From Allacma fusca (lineage: Eukaryota > Arthropoda > Collembola > Symphypleona > Sminthuridae): a stretch of DNA of 64,000 nt. A program made the position numbers and the translations under genes. The stretch spans positions 62,001 through 126,000 of the forward strand of contig CAMXBY010000083.1 of the NCBI GenBank assembly GCA_947179485.1. Direction: 5' to 3'. Each line of letters opens with the position of its first letter. Position 1 is the stretch's first letter. Below, piece after piece: positions 30,413 through 41,940 of the stretch. Under the pieces are notes generated by a model. It saw only the letters and a list, made by a program, of their open reading frames with translations. It did no database searches and was not told where the DNA came from.

Positions 30413-31953
30413 TTAAAATTAAAATAAAGACTGACCTGTTGGTAGAAGGTAGTAGTATGAGTACACTGTTCGAGAAGAGTCTCACAATTTGTAGAAAGTG
30501 TTAAAAGAAAAAATTTTAAAAATAAAAATTTAAAATTTTGAAGTAAGGTTGAACAAGAGTGTTCAGTGAGAAGTGAAGAAGTTGAATGGTAAAAATAAAA
30601 TGAAAGATGAATAAGGGATGTAATCGTAGTTGCTCTAGGATTAGTGATTTTTCTCCAGGTTGCACTTCTCATAAGCTTTACTTACGCTTCATCTAGGGTT
30701 GAGGTGAGCCAGGTGAGGGGGATTTTTCTTCGTGTGATAAGATTTAGTCTCTTCTTGTTGGTTGGCTCTAGGAGCGATAGCGTCTTTCTATGCTCCACCT
30801 CTTCACACGTGTTGATGCTAAAAGGGGCTAAAATCCTATTTGTAACACGCAAATAATATTCAACTCTTTTGAATTTACTTACTATTTTAAGTTAACCGAA
30901 GCTCTGGGATTTTTACCCTGAGTACGCGTCACTCACGCACGTGTACTCAGATTAGCTGGGGAATACAAAGTCATAAATTGTTAGATTTCTGACATGTGTT
31001 TCCTGACTGGCTTTTGTCCGGTGCCTATGAGTCTGAAAGTAAATCCTTAAAAATAATTAGATTATTTTCATCCTTTTGTGTAGCCTCAGTCTACCATTAA
31101 CTGATAGTGGTTGGGCTTTTGTTTGCATTTTGACGTTCCTCTTTACAAAGGATTAAGATGTTACTTTCCTTTTGTGTGTAAAAGGGTAACCCGGAACCAT
31201 TAGCAATTGGTTTGCTTCTAGAGGTAAAGTTAAGTGGTGGTGAAAATTTATTACCTCTGCTGTCATCCATTGAGGGTGATGTGGTTCTATTGTGTGCGTT
31301 AGACAGAGTTATTATTTGTCTTGGCGTCCCGTAGGGTAAATACACAGGGTACCTCTTTCACCTTTTGTGAGGCATCGTGATCTATTACTGAAAAAGGATT
31401 AGTTTACTTTACGCATCACCGCACAATCTCATATTAGACTATGTGGTAAGTTCAATGTTTGGCACTTCTGGTAAAACTTGCCTGACAGGTTTACTCATCC
31501 TGTCGACTTAAGTCTCACTTAGCTAGTCATAAATTTTCTTTTCACTACACACGAAGTTTCCAGAGCCACGCGCTCCTTCTCGCTAAGTATGTAGTATGAA
31601 TGTTGTTTTTCATCCATTATAACTTGTTGATTGTAAATACAAGCTTGAGCCTCGCTCTTATCTCCGATCTGTATTACAATGAATAGGCTGTCATCTCGCC
31701 TGGTGGGGTTCTCATGATTTGTGTATGTGTACTACAAGCTTATTGAGCCTCGCTCTTTTCTCCGATCTGTAGTGCACACATGGAGTTCTTTCTTCTCCAT
31801 TTGTAAAGAAAATTTGCTCTCTTTCCTTTACAATGGTATTAAAAATAAAATGAACATTTCCTACCTCATTTGAAATCTTTACACATTGGCTCTCCCATTG
31901 TGTGTTCATTCTGCTCTCATTCTAATACCTTAAGTGGCGTAAAATGAGTTGAC
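30413..31953 (-). other. Leader region with weak small ORFs, distal half
   Basis: Between the primer site and the packed gene block. It holds frames of 104 (30672-30358), 82 (31345-31097) and 65 codons (31909-31712) with no recognisable motif. The 104-codon frame overlaps the 53-aa membrane ORF. A 28-bp direct repeat (TGAGCCTCGCTCTT...CGATCTGTA, one mismatch) lies at 31646-31673 and 31744-31771, each shortly after an AAGCTT. I see no promoter or RNA gene. Confidence 0.4.
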
Positions 31954-32235
31954 TCAAAGTTGGTTGAGAGCCAAAAAGTGGTAGAATTTATGGGCTGACA
32001 GGTTGAACACTACAAGCGATGTTCCTCTCATAATTACTGTTGTAACTGGAGAGTGCCTGTACAAATCCCATAAATCTGTCAACTTGACATGTTTATTGTT
32101 TTCCAGGCGTTGGGGTCTTTTTAGTCTCCAACGGCTAGAACTTTGGTTAAACTGTGAAAACCAGAAGGATTTTTCAAAGTAAAGATTTTCCGTTGGCTGA
32201 TCAGGCCTCGAGAATATTTTTACTTGGGTATCCAA
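31954..32235 (-). CDS. 93-aa hypothetical protein in the leader
   Basis: An open frame of mixed composition with an Arg/Lys patch in the middle and a hydrophobic, His-containing end (VVFNLSAHKFYHFL). It overlaps the end of the preceding 82-codon frame by 16 nt, the same kind of tight packing seen nearer to gag. No family is recognised. Frames of this length arise by chance, so evidence is weak. Confidence 0.28.
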   Translation of the reverse strand: MDTQVKIFSRPDQPTENLYFEKSFWFSQFNQSSSRWRLKRPQRLENNKHVKLTDLWDLYRHSPVTTVIMRGTSLVVFNLSAHKFYHFLALNQL

Positions 32236-32468
32236 CTAACCATGTATGTTCTTGTTATAAGCTTACTCACAGCTAACTTGGTAGCTATAACTCCTTGGGT
32301 AAGGGTTTTCAGCGTATAATCTGAGTATACATACATTTCAGGTCTCTTTCTCAGGCTGTGTGATACACACCACAGCTTGGGGTAAAGTAGACAAACCATG
32401 TCACGAATCAGAGAGGGGAGTCTCACACTGCTCCTCATACGGCGCTCTGTCGTGATGGAGATTTTCAC
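32220..32468 (-). CDS. 82-aa hypothetical protein in the leader
   Basis: A basic protein with two Cys in the CLLYPKLWC stretch and a helical end. It overlaps the next frame by 16 nt. Not recognised; chance cannot be excluded. Confidence 0.25.
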   Translation of the reverse strand: MKISITTERRMRSSVRLPSLIRDMVCLLYPKLWCVSHSLRKRPEMYVYSDYTLKTLTQGVIATKLAVSKLITRTYMVSWIPK

Positions 32469-33430
32469 TTCATGATGATTTTCAGCCTTGTAAAAATTCT
32501 CAATTTTTACTCAGCTCCGTAATTATTCAAAGACGGGGTATTTTTACATTGGAAATACTGCTCCATATATTTGTATGATAATCCTAACAAATATGGTAAA
32601 ATAGGAACCTTACAAAACAAGGTTTAACTCCGCGAGTCAAGTGGCTTGTCTTCATAATTCATTTTCCATACTAAAATAATTTCCTGGTACTCGGCAATAT
32701 TTCAAGCCTTTCTTATCCCATCTATCTCTCTATGGGGGAAATATATTTTACGCTCTAGAAAATCTATCAAAAATTATGAATTTCCGAATAGACATAAGGT
32801 TTTTCTATTACTACGATGTTTAAGCAGACTGTTAGTAATTCTTTTCGCGTTAAAGGAATCATAACTTAAACTTTCACTGATTTTATGTTGTCTCACCCTC
32901 AAAAATACCTTGAAAGTCGTCTTAGCTTAACTACGAGGTTTTGACTCTAATAATATCAAAGCGCTATCGGCATTAAATATAGCAAGCTTAATTTAAGCGT
33001 TTCACTTATTTATAATTTTACTTCTAAAATTAAGAACGAGTTAGACGTTTTTGGAATGGAGACTCGCAGTCTCGAATAATTGGAGAGCTCTCTCCCTACA
33101 ATTATTCTGTTTAAGTGTGCTACACGGCATAACTCTAGCATGCACTTTTACTCATGTTTAAAAGTTTAAAATTATTTTACTCCTATAATTTTAGGACTTT
33201 TTGAATGGCTCTTTACTCAAAATATAGTTTGATACTCGAAGGTAATTGTAGTAACTCCGTTTAGTACAATTTGAATTGGGCTCTTAAAGATTTTTGAAAT
33301 TTTCCAAAATTTTGAAAAGTTTTGAAAAAGTTGGTTGTAAAATTCTGTAATTTGGAGGAATGATGGGCAATAATATTGTTCGTCATCCTGTAAAGTTTGA
33401 AAGGAATCGGATCACTTTTTGTGTACATGG
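32469..33430 (-). other. Leader region without a gene
   Basis: AT-rich sequence with stops in all minus frames apart from short runs. It is presumably 5' untranslated leader carrying packaging or splicing signals; none can be identified by eye. Confidence 0.5.
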
Positions 33431-33955
33431 GGTAATGTGAAACAATATTTTTACTCCATGTTGAATGTAATATTAAAAATTTTTTGGCGTGACCCGTGGG
33501 CGACAAAGTGAAAACAGAATTTTAACCTTCTCTTTTCTAGTATTTGATAACACCATGTTGAAAACCATGTTTGATTATATTCATTAAAAGATAAAGTGTT
33601 TATGGATTTTGGAAAATTTTGACATGAGCTGGGGGCGACAAAGTGAAAACAGAACATTACCTTTTTACTTTTATAGGGTTCTGGGCTCACCATGTTGAAT
33701 TGAATTTTATACTATCTTTATAAAATTTCAATGTGTTTTGGAATTTTTAAAAAAATTGACAGGGTTTGGGGGCGACAAAGTGAAAACAGAAATTTCACCG
33801 TCGCTTTTAAATTTTGGAATTACCATGTTGAATCCAAATCTCATTGTACAATTAATAAGATATAATGTGTTTATAATTTTTGAAAAATTTGGACAGGGTT
33901 TGGGGGTACAAAGTGAAAACAGAATTTTAACCTTCACTTTCAGCTTAAACCCTTG
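33431..33955 (-). repeat. About 135-bp tandem repeat in the leader, four units
   Basis: The plus-strand block GGGGGCGACAAAGTGAAAAC (or close variants) occurs with its ACAAAG core near 33501, 33636, 33773 and 33906, spacing 133-137 bp. The companion block CCATGTTGAA occurs at 33456, 33553, 33690 and 33823. Units are diverged by substitutions and small indels. CCATGTTGAA is also the sequence spanning the primer site and LTR edge at 34184. Open frames of 69-81 codons here are by-products of the repeat. Confidence 0.8.
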
Positions 33956-34170
33956 ATTAAAAATAAAGTTACTAATAATAAATGTTAAATTGCCCTCTGA
34001 AAAAAATTTCTACGTTTTAGAAGCGTTAGTACTAGTGTAGTGGAATGTATACAAGTAAGGCACCAATGGTTCGTAATAGGGGTTTATAAAAATTTCGAAT
34101 TTTTATCAATTAAAAATAAAAATAATTTTCTTATTTTTAATTCTCATTTACACTCTCATTTATAGTGTTC

Positions 34171-34186
34171 CCGGGCGGAAACACCA
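34171..34186 (-). promoter_or_regulatory. Primer-binding site for tRNA-Val
   Basis: The plus strand reads CCGGGCGGAAACACCA directly abutting the LTR, which is the 3' end of a tRNA including CCA. CGGAAAC plus discriminator A pairs with an acceptor arm starting GTTTCCG, the sequence I know for metazoan tRNA-Val (AAC/CAC). In element orientation the site reads TGGTGTTTCCGCCCGG, immediately after the 5' LTR with no spacer. Confidence 0.8.
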
Positions 34187-35654
34187 TGTTGAATTGACTA
34201 CTCCGCCTCAAGAAATAATCAACCAGACGGATCTAAAGTGGAAACAAGATTATGCAAAGGGGCAAATAAAAGAGAGTGTGTAGTGGATTTTGGAAACATG
34301 TCTACGTGCAAGGTTGAGGCATCCGTCGAATCCGTAACCAGGAACACAAATGAGTAATTTGTAAATGAGAATTATTCTAAGAATGATGTAAATAAAAATA
34401 ATGAAAAGGAATTATCGTATATGATTCTGTTCATATCCTTTTAACACGACATTACTTTATTGAATTCCATTACTTAAACCTTCATATTTATTCTAGGTTC
34501 CAATCTGAATGTTAAACTGTCTCTACCTTTGTGAGGGAGGTAGGATTCCCTTCTTAAATCTAGACAAATGTACTCTGATTAACTACAGAAAATATAGTGT
34601 AAATTGTAGGTATGAAAACTGTTAATAATGTCCGCAGATAATAGTATTCTGGATGTTCTAGAATAACGTACTGCAAATATTCCATATATTAAAATGTTAA
34701 ACAAGCAATTTAACCTAACTGACTCTTACTGCTATTTCGTGGTTTAGTTACATGCAATGGTCATCCATAGTGGAGACCTTCCCCAAATCACCTATCATAA
34801 ATAGAATTGAGTCGTGAGGAGGAAGACCTCAAACCTATGGGTTTAACTAAAGTGAAAACAAAAGTATAAGAAAGAATGTACATTAATTTACAGGCACAAC
34901 ATAATAACTTTACATAGACATACCGGGCAGTCACACAGCCAAGTCGCGTGAGTTTGGGAAAAAAGGGAACTGAAGAGGCAGCGATGAGCAGGGGTGACGA
35001 CTGTATCTTCATGTAAATAGTAGGCCGCACACTTGAGAGTTGTGGAGAAGGGTCTTATTTTGTAAGAGAGTGAACTTTACGAAGGGGAACACATGCAGTG
35101 GTCGGGCTTGTATCTCTCCTTCCTTTTCATGATGAAAGTAAAAGTGTCTCTTGGAGAGTTTTAAGATTGTAAGGACTCTTAGAACATGATGGGGCAACTC
35201 GAGTCTCGAAGTGTAAAATATTCAGAGTCTTTATTTTGCACTTATCTCGAAATTATGAGATCGGAACTTCGTAGAAAATAACACTTGGAGTGAGGGCTGA
35301 ATAGAAGATAGTTTAGAAGTTGAACTGGGCGATGTCGAGCTCTGACCCGGAGACGTGAGGCTAGGTGCTGTCGAGCTCTGCTCTCTGTGTTGGAAGATGT
35401 TTATATAGGGCTTCAAGTTCTCCTCCTCTTGGAGATCTCACCTTCTTAATTTAGTTACCTTTAGTACAGGTTTTAGGCTTTTGGGGAGCTTGAGAGATCC
35501 CTGTTGATCTATTGGTGGTGGGCTGAGATGAGCGTCTGTTTTAAAGAGTTCTCATAGGCGCTCTCGAAGGCGGAAGTCAGGCCCACTCTCGGTACACCTG
35601 TACTTGGATGCTCTTGTATGATTGTTTGTCATGACGTAAGTTTTAGCCTTAACA
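34187..35654 (-). repeat. 5' LTR (right copy)
   Basis: 1,468 bp, the promoter-bearing copy for the element. In element orientation it begins TGTTAAGGC and ends AATTCAACA. It differs from the left copy by 13 substitutions (for example GATGG/GACGG near the U5 end and GGGAAAAGGGGG/GGGAAAAAAGGG). Confidence 0.96.
35401..35407 (-). promoter_or_regulatory. TATA box of the element promoter
   Basis: TATATAA in element orientation, about 250 bp into the 5' LTR. Transcription would start about 25-30 bp downstream, near 35375, and run through R and U5 into the primer site. Confidence 0.6.
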
Positions 35655-35658
35655 ATAC
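35655..35658. repeat. Target-site duplication ATAC (right)
   Basis: ATAC repeats the bases before the left LTR. The next bases TGTATTTTAAAT continue the interrupted monomer. Confidence 0.9.
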
Positions 35659-38600
35659 TGTATTTTAAATACAATACTTGGTAAGAAATTTAAAATACTC
35701 AAATACAAAATACTGTATTTGAAATACAATACTTCGTAAGAAATTTAAAATACTCAAATACAAAATACTGTATTTTAAATACAATACTTGGTAGGAAATT
35801 TAAAATACTCAAATACAAAATACTGTATTTTAAATACAATACTTGGTAAGAAATTTAAAATACTCAAATACAAAATACTGTATTTTAAATACAATACTTG
35901 GTAAGAAATTTAAAATACTCAAATACAAAATACTGTATTTTAAATACAATACTTGGTAGGAAATATAAAATACTCAAATACAAAATACTGTATTTTAAAT
36001 ACAATACTTGGTAGGAAATTTAAAATACTCAAATACAAAATACTGTATTTTAAATACAATACTTGGTAGGAAATTTAAAATACTCAAATACAAAATACTG
36101 TATTTTAAATACAATACTCGGTAGGAAATTTAAAATACTCAAATACAAAATACTGTATTTTAAATACAATACTTGGTAGGAAATTTAAAATACTCAATTA
36201 CAAAATACTGTATTTTAAATACAATATTTGGTAGGAAATTTAAAATACTCAAATACAAAATACTGTATTTTAAATACAATACTTGGTAGGAAATTTAAAA
36301 TACTCAAATACAAAATACTGTATTTTAAATACAATACTTGGTAGGAAATTTAAAATACTCAAATACAAAATACTGTATTTTAAATACAATACTTGGTAGG
36401 AAATTTAAAATACTCAAATACAAAATACTGTATTTTAAATACAATACTTGGTAAGAAATTTAAAATACTCAAATACAAAATACTGTATTTTAAAAACAAT
36501 AATTGGTAGGAAATTTAAAATACTCAAATACAAAATACTGTATTTTAAATACAATACTTGGTAGGAAATTTAAAATACTTAAATACAAAATACTGTATTT
36601 TAAATACAATACTTGGTAGGAAATTTAAAATACTCAAATACAAAATACTGTATTTGAAATACAATACTTCGTAAGAAATTTAAAATACTCAAATACAAAA
36701 TACTGTATTTTAAATACAATACTTGGTAGGAAATTTAAAATACTCAAATACAAAATACTGTATTTTAAATACAATACTTGGTAAGAAATTTAAAATACTC
36801 AAATACAAAATACTGTATTTTAAATACAATACTTGGTAAGAAATTTAAAATACTCAAATACAAAATACTGTATTTTAAATACAATACTTGGTAGGAAATA
36901 TAAAATACTCAAATACAAAATACTGTATTTTAAATACAATACTTGGTAGGAAATTTAAAATACTCAAATACAAAATACTGTATTTTAAATACAATACTTG
37001 GTAGGAAATTTAAAATACTCAAATACAAAATACTGTATTTTAAATACAATACTTGGTAGGAAATTTAAAATACTCAAATACAAAATACTGTATTTTAAAT
37101 ACAATACTTGGTAGGAAATTTAAAATACTCAAATACAAAATACTGTATTTTAAATACAATACTTGGTAGGAAATTTAAAATACTCAAATACAAAATACTG
37201 TATTTTAAATACAATACTTGGTAAGAAATTTAAAATACTCAAATACAAAATACTGTATTTTAAAAACAATAATTGGTAGGAAATTTAAAATACTCAAATA
37301 CAAAATACTGTATTTTAAATACAATACTTGGTAGGAAATTTAAAATACTCAAATACAAAATACTGTATTTTAAATACAATACTTGGTAAGAAATTTAAAA
37401 TACTCAAATACAAAATACTGTATTTTCAATACAATACTTGGTAAGAAATTTAAAATACTCAAATACAAAATACTGTATTTTAAATACAATACTTGGTAGG
37501 AAATATAAAATACTCAAATACAAAATACTGTATTTTAAATACAATACTTGGTAGGAAATTTAAAATACTCAAATACAAAATACTGTATTTTAAATACAAT
37601 ACTTGGTAGGAAATTTAAAATACTCAAATACAAAATACTGTATTTTAAATACAATACTTGGTAGGAAATTTAAAATACTCAAATACAAAATACTGTATTT
37701 TAAATACAATACTTGGTAGGAAATTTAAAATACTCAATTACAAAATACTGTATTTTAAATACAATACTTGGTAGGAAATTTAAAATACTCAAATACAAAA
37801 TACTGTATTTTAAATACAATACTTGGTAGGAAATTTAAAATACTCAAATACAAAATACTGTATTTTAAATACAATACTTGGTAGGAAATTTAAAATACTC
37901 AAATACAAAATACTGTATTTTAAATACAATACTTGGTAAGAAATTTAAAATACTCAAATACAAAATACTGTATTTTAAAAACAATAATTGGTAGGAAATT
38001 TAAAATACTCAAATACAAAATACTGTATTTTAAATACAATACTTGGTAGGAAATTTAAAATACTTAAATACAAAATACTGTATTTTAAATACAATACTTG
38101 GTAGGAAATTTAAAATACTCAAATACAAAATACTGTATTTTAAATACAATACTTGGTAGGAAATTTAAAATACTCAAATACAAAATACTGTATTTTAAAT
38201 ACAATACTTGGTAAGAAATTTAAAATACTCAAATACAAAATACTGTATTTTAAATACAATACTTGGTAAGAAATTTAAAATACTCAAATACAAAATACTG
38301 TATTTTAAATACAATACTCGGTAAGAAATTTAAAATACCCAAATACAAAATACTGTATTTTAAATACAATACTTGGTAGGAAATTTAAAATACTCAAATA
38401 CAAAATACTGTGTTTTAAATACAATACTTGGTAGGAAATTGAAAATACTCAATTACAAAATACTGTATTTTAAATACAATACTTGGTAGGAAATTTAAAA
38501 TACTCAAATACAAAATACTGTATTTTAAATACAATACTTGGTAGGAAATTTAAAATACTCAAATACAAAATACTGTATTTTAAATACAATACTTGGTAGG

Positions 38601-39060
38601 AAATTTAAAATACTCAAATACAAAATACTGTATTTTAAATACAATACTTGGTAAGAAATTTAAAATACTCAAATACAAAATACTGTATTTTAAATACATA
38701 CTTGGTAGGAAATTTAAAATACTCAAATACAAAATACTGTATTTTAAATACAATACTTGGTAGGAAATTTAAAATACTCAAATACAAAATACTGTATTTT
38801 AAATACAATACTTGGTAGGAAATTTAAAATACTCAAATACAAAATACTGTATTTTAAATACAATACTTGGTAGGAAATTTAAAATACTCAAATACAAAAT
38901 ACTGTATTTTAAATACAATACTTGGTAAGAAATTTAAAATACTCAAATACAAAATACTGTATTTTAAATACAATACTTGGTAAGAAATTTAAAATACTCA
39001 AATACAAAATACTGTATTTTAAATACAATACTTGGTAGGAAATTTAAAATACTCAAATAC

Positions 39061-41940
39061 AAATTACTGTATTTTAAATACAATACTTGGTAGGAAATTT
39101 AAAATACTCAATTACAAAATACTGTATTTTAAATACAATACTTGGTAGGAAATTTAAAATACTCAAATACAAAATACTGTATTTTAAATACAATACTTGG
39201 TAGGAAATTTAAAATACATAATTACAAAATACTGTATTTTAAATACAATACTTGGTAGGAAATTTAAAATACTCAAATACAAAATACTGTATTTTAAATA
39301 CAATACTTGGTAGGAAATTTAAAATACTCAAATACAAAATACTGTATTTTAAATACAATACTTGGTAAGAAATTTAAAATACTCAAATACAAAATACTGT
39401 ATTTTAAATACAATACTTGGTAAGAAATTTAAAATACTCAAATACAAAATACTGTATTTTAAAAACAATACTTGGTAGGAAATTTAAAATACTCAAATAC
39501 AAAATACTGTATTTTAAATACAATACTTGGTAGGAAATTTAAAATACTCAAATACAAAATACTGTATTTTAAATACAATACTTGGTAGGAAATTTAAAAT
39601 ACTCAAATACAAAATACTGTATTTTAAATACAATACTTGGTAGGAAATTTAAAATACTCAAATACAAAATACTGTATTTTAAATACAATACTTGGTAGGA
39701 AATTTAAAATACTCAAATACAAAATACTGTATTTTAAATACAATACTTGGTAAGAAATTTAAAATACTCAAATACAAAATACTGTATTTTAAATACAATA
39801 CTTGGTAAGAAATTTAAAATACTCAAATACAAAATACTGTATTTTAAATACAATACTTGGTAGGAAATTTAAAATACTCAAATACAAATTACTGTATTTT
39901 AAATACAATACTTGGTAGGAAATTTAAAATACTCAATTACAAAATACTGTATTTTAAATACAATACTTGGTAGGAAATTTAAAATACTCAAATACAAAAT
40001 ACTGTATTTTAAATACAATACTTGGTAGGAAATTTAAAATACATAATTACAAAATACTGTATTTTAAATACAATACTTGGTAGGAAATTTAAAACACTCA
40101 AATACAAAATACTGTATTTTAAATACAATACTTGGTAGGAAATTTAAAATACTCAAATACAAAATACTGTATTTTAAATACAATACTTGGTAAGAAATTT
40201 AAAATACTCAAATACAAAATACTGTATTTTAAATACAATACTTGGTAAGAAATTTAAAATACTCAAATACAAAATACTGTATTTTAAAAACAATACTTGG
40301 TAGGAAATTTAAAATACTCAAATACAAAATACTGTATTTTAAATACAATACTTGGTAGGAAATTTAAAATACTCAAATACAAAATACTGTATTTTAAATA
40401 CAATACTTGGTAGGAAATTTAAAATACTCAAATACAAAATACTGTATTTTAAATACAATACTTGGTAGGAAATTTAAAATACTCAAATACAAAATACTGT
40501 ATTTTAAATACAATACTTGGTAGGAAATTTAAAATACTCAAATACAAAATACTGTATTTTAAATACAATACTTGGTAAGAAATTTAAAATACTCAAATAC
40601 AAAATACTGTATTTTAAATACAATACTTGGTAAGAAATTTAAAATACTCAAATACAAAATACTGTATTTTAAATACAATACTTGGTAGGAAATTTAAAAT
40701 ACTCAAATACAAATTACTGTATTTTAAATACAATACTTGGTAGGAAATTTAAAATACTCAATTACAAAATACTGTATTTTAAATACAATACTTGGTAGGA
40801 AATTTAAAATACTCAAATACAAAATACTGTATTTTAAATACAATACTTGGTAGGAAATTTAAAATACATAATTACAAAATACTGTATTTTAAATACAATA
40901 CTTGGTAGGAAATTTAAAATACTCAAATACAAAATACTGTATTTTAAATACAATACTTGGTAGGAAATTTAAAATACTCAAATACAAAATACTGTATTTT
41001 AAATACAATACTTGGTAAGAAATTTAAAATACTCAAATACAAAATACTGTATTTTAAATACAATACTTGGTAAGAAATTTAAAATACTCAAATACAAAAT
41101 ACTGTATTTTAAAAACAATACTTGGTAGGAAATTTAAAATACTCAAATACAAAATACTGTATTTTAAATACAATACTTGGTAGGAAATTTAAAATACTCA
41201 AATACAAAATACTGTATTTTAAATACAATACTTGGTAGGAAATTTAAAATACTCAAATACAAAATACTGTATTTTAAATACAATACTTGGTAGGAAATTT
41301 AAAATACTCAAATACAAAATACTGTATTTTAAATACAATACTTGGTAGGAAATTTAAAATACTCAAATACAAAATACTGTATTTTAAATACAATACTTGG
41401 TAAGAAATTTAAAATACTCAAATACAAAATACTGTATTTTAAATACAATACTTGGTAAGAAATTTAAAATACTCAAATACAAAATACTGTATTTTAAATA
41501 CAATACTTGGTAGGAAATTTAAAATACTCAAATACAAATTACTGTATTTTAAATACAATACTTGGTAGGAAATTTAAAATACTCAATTACAAAATACTGT
41601 ATTTTAAATACAATACTTGGTAGGAAATTTAAAATACTCAAATACAAAATACTGTATTTTAAATACAATACTTGGTAGGAAATTTAAAATACATAATTAC
41701 AAAATACTGTATTTTAAATACAATACTTAGGAGGAAATTTAAAATACTCAAATACAAAATACTGTATTTGAAATACAATACTTGGTAGGAAATTTAAAAT
41801 ACTCAAATACAAAATACTGTATTTTAAATACAATACTTGGTAAGAAATTTAAAATACTCAAATACAAAATACTGTATTTTAAATACAATACTTGGTAAGA
41901 AATTTAAAATACTCAAATACAAAATACTGTATTTTAAAAA
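39061..41940. repeat. 15-monomer (825-bp) higher-order repeat
   Basis: Three independent variant markers recur at exactly 825 bp. ACATAATTAC is at 39216, 40041, 40866 and 41691. AAATTACTG is at 39061, 39886, 40711 and 41536. TTTTAAAAACAATA is at 39461, 40286, 41111 and 41936. The block is thus present in about three and a half copies with very few differences, indicating recent local amplification. Confidence 0.9.

Larger units (their letters stand above)
15806..35654 (-). mobile_element. 19.8-kb Ty3/gypsy-type LTR retroelement with accessory ORFs
   Basis: A complete element on the minus strand: two 1,468-bp LTRs with TG...CA ends, a 4-bp target duplication, a primer-binding site complementary to tRNA-Val, Gag with two CCHC knuckles, protease, reverse transcriptase, RNase H and a DD35E integrase with GPY motif. 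The domain order (PR-RT-RH-IN) defines Ty3/gypsy (Metaviridae). It is far longer than the usual 5-10 kb. The extra length comes from a 3.8-kb leader, six small ORFs before gag, a long N-terminal Gag extension and at least four ORFs after integrase. I counted 13 substitutions between the LTRs (0.9%), so the insertion is young. The only clear break in the core genes is the RT/integrase frame change near 22976. No env was recognised. Confidence 0.95.

Noticed and set aside
30358-30672. 104-codon minus ORF before the gene block
   Set aside because: Ser/Thr/Phe-rich low-complexity frame overlapping the better supported 53-aa membrane ORF; no recognisable motif.
33261-33956. ORFs of 69-81 codons in the leader, on both strands
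   Set aside because: They are translations of the about 135-bp tandem repeat and neighbouring AT-rich sequence.
15806-35654. Possible assembly artefact joining an element to the array
   Set aside because: The matching 4-bp duplication, in-phase continuation of the monomer and TG...CA ends show a real insertion.
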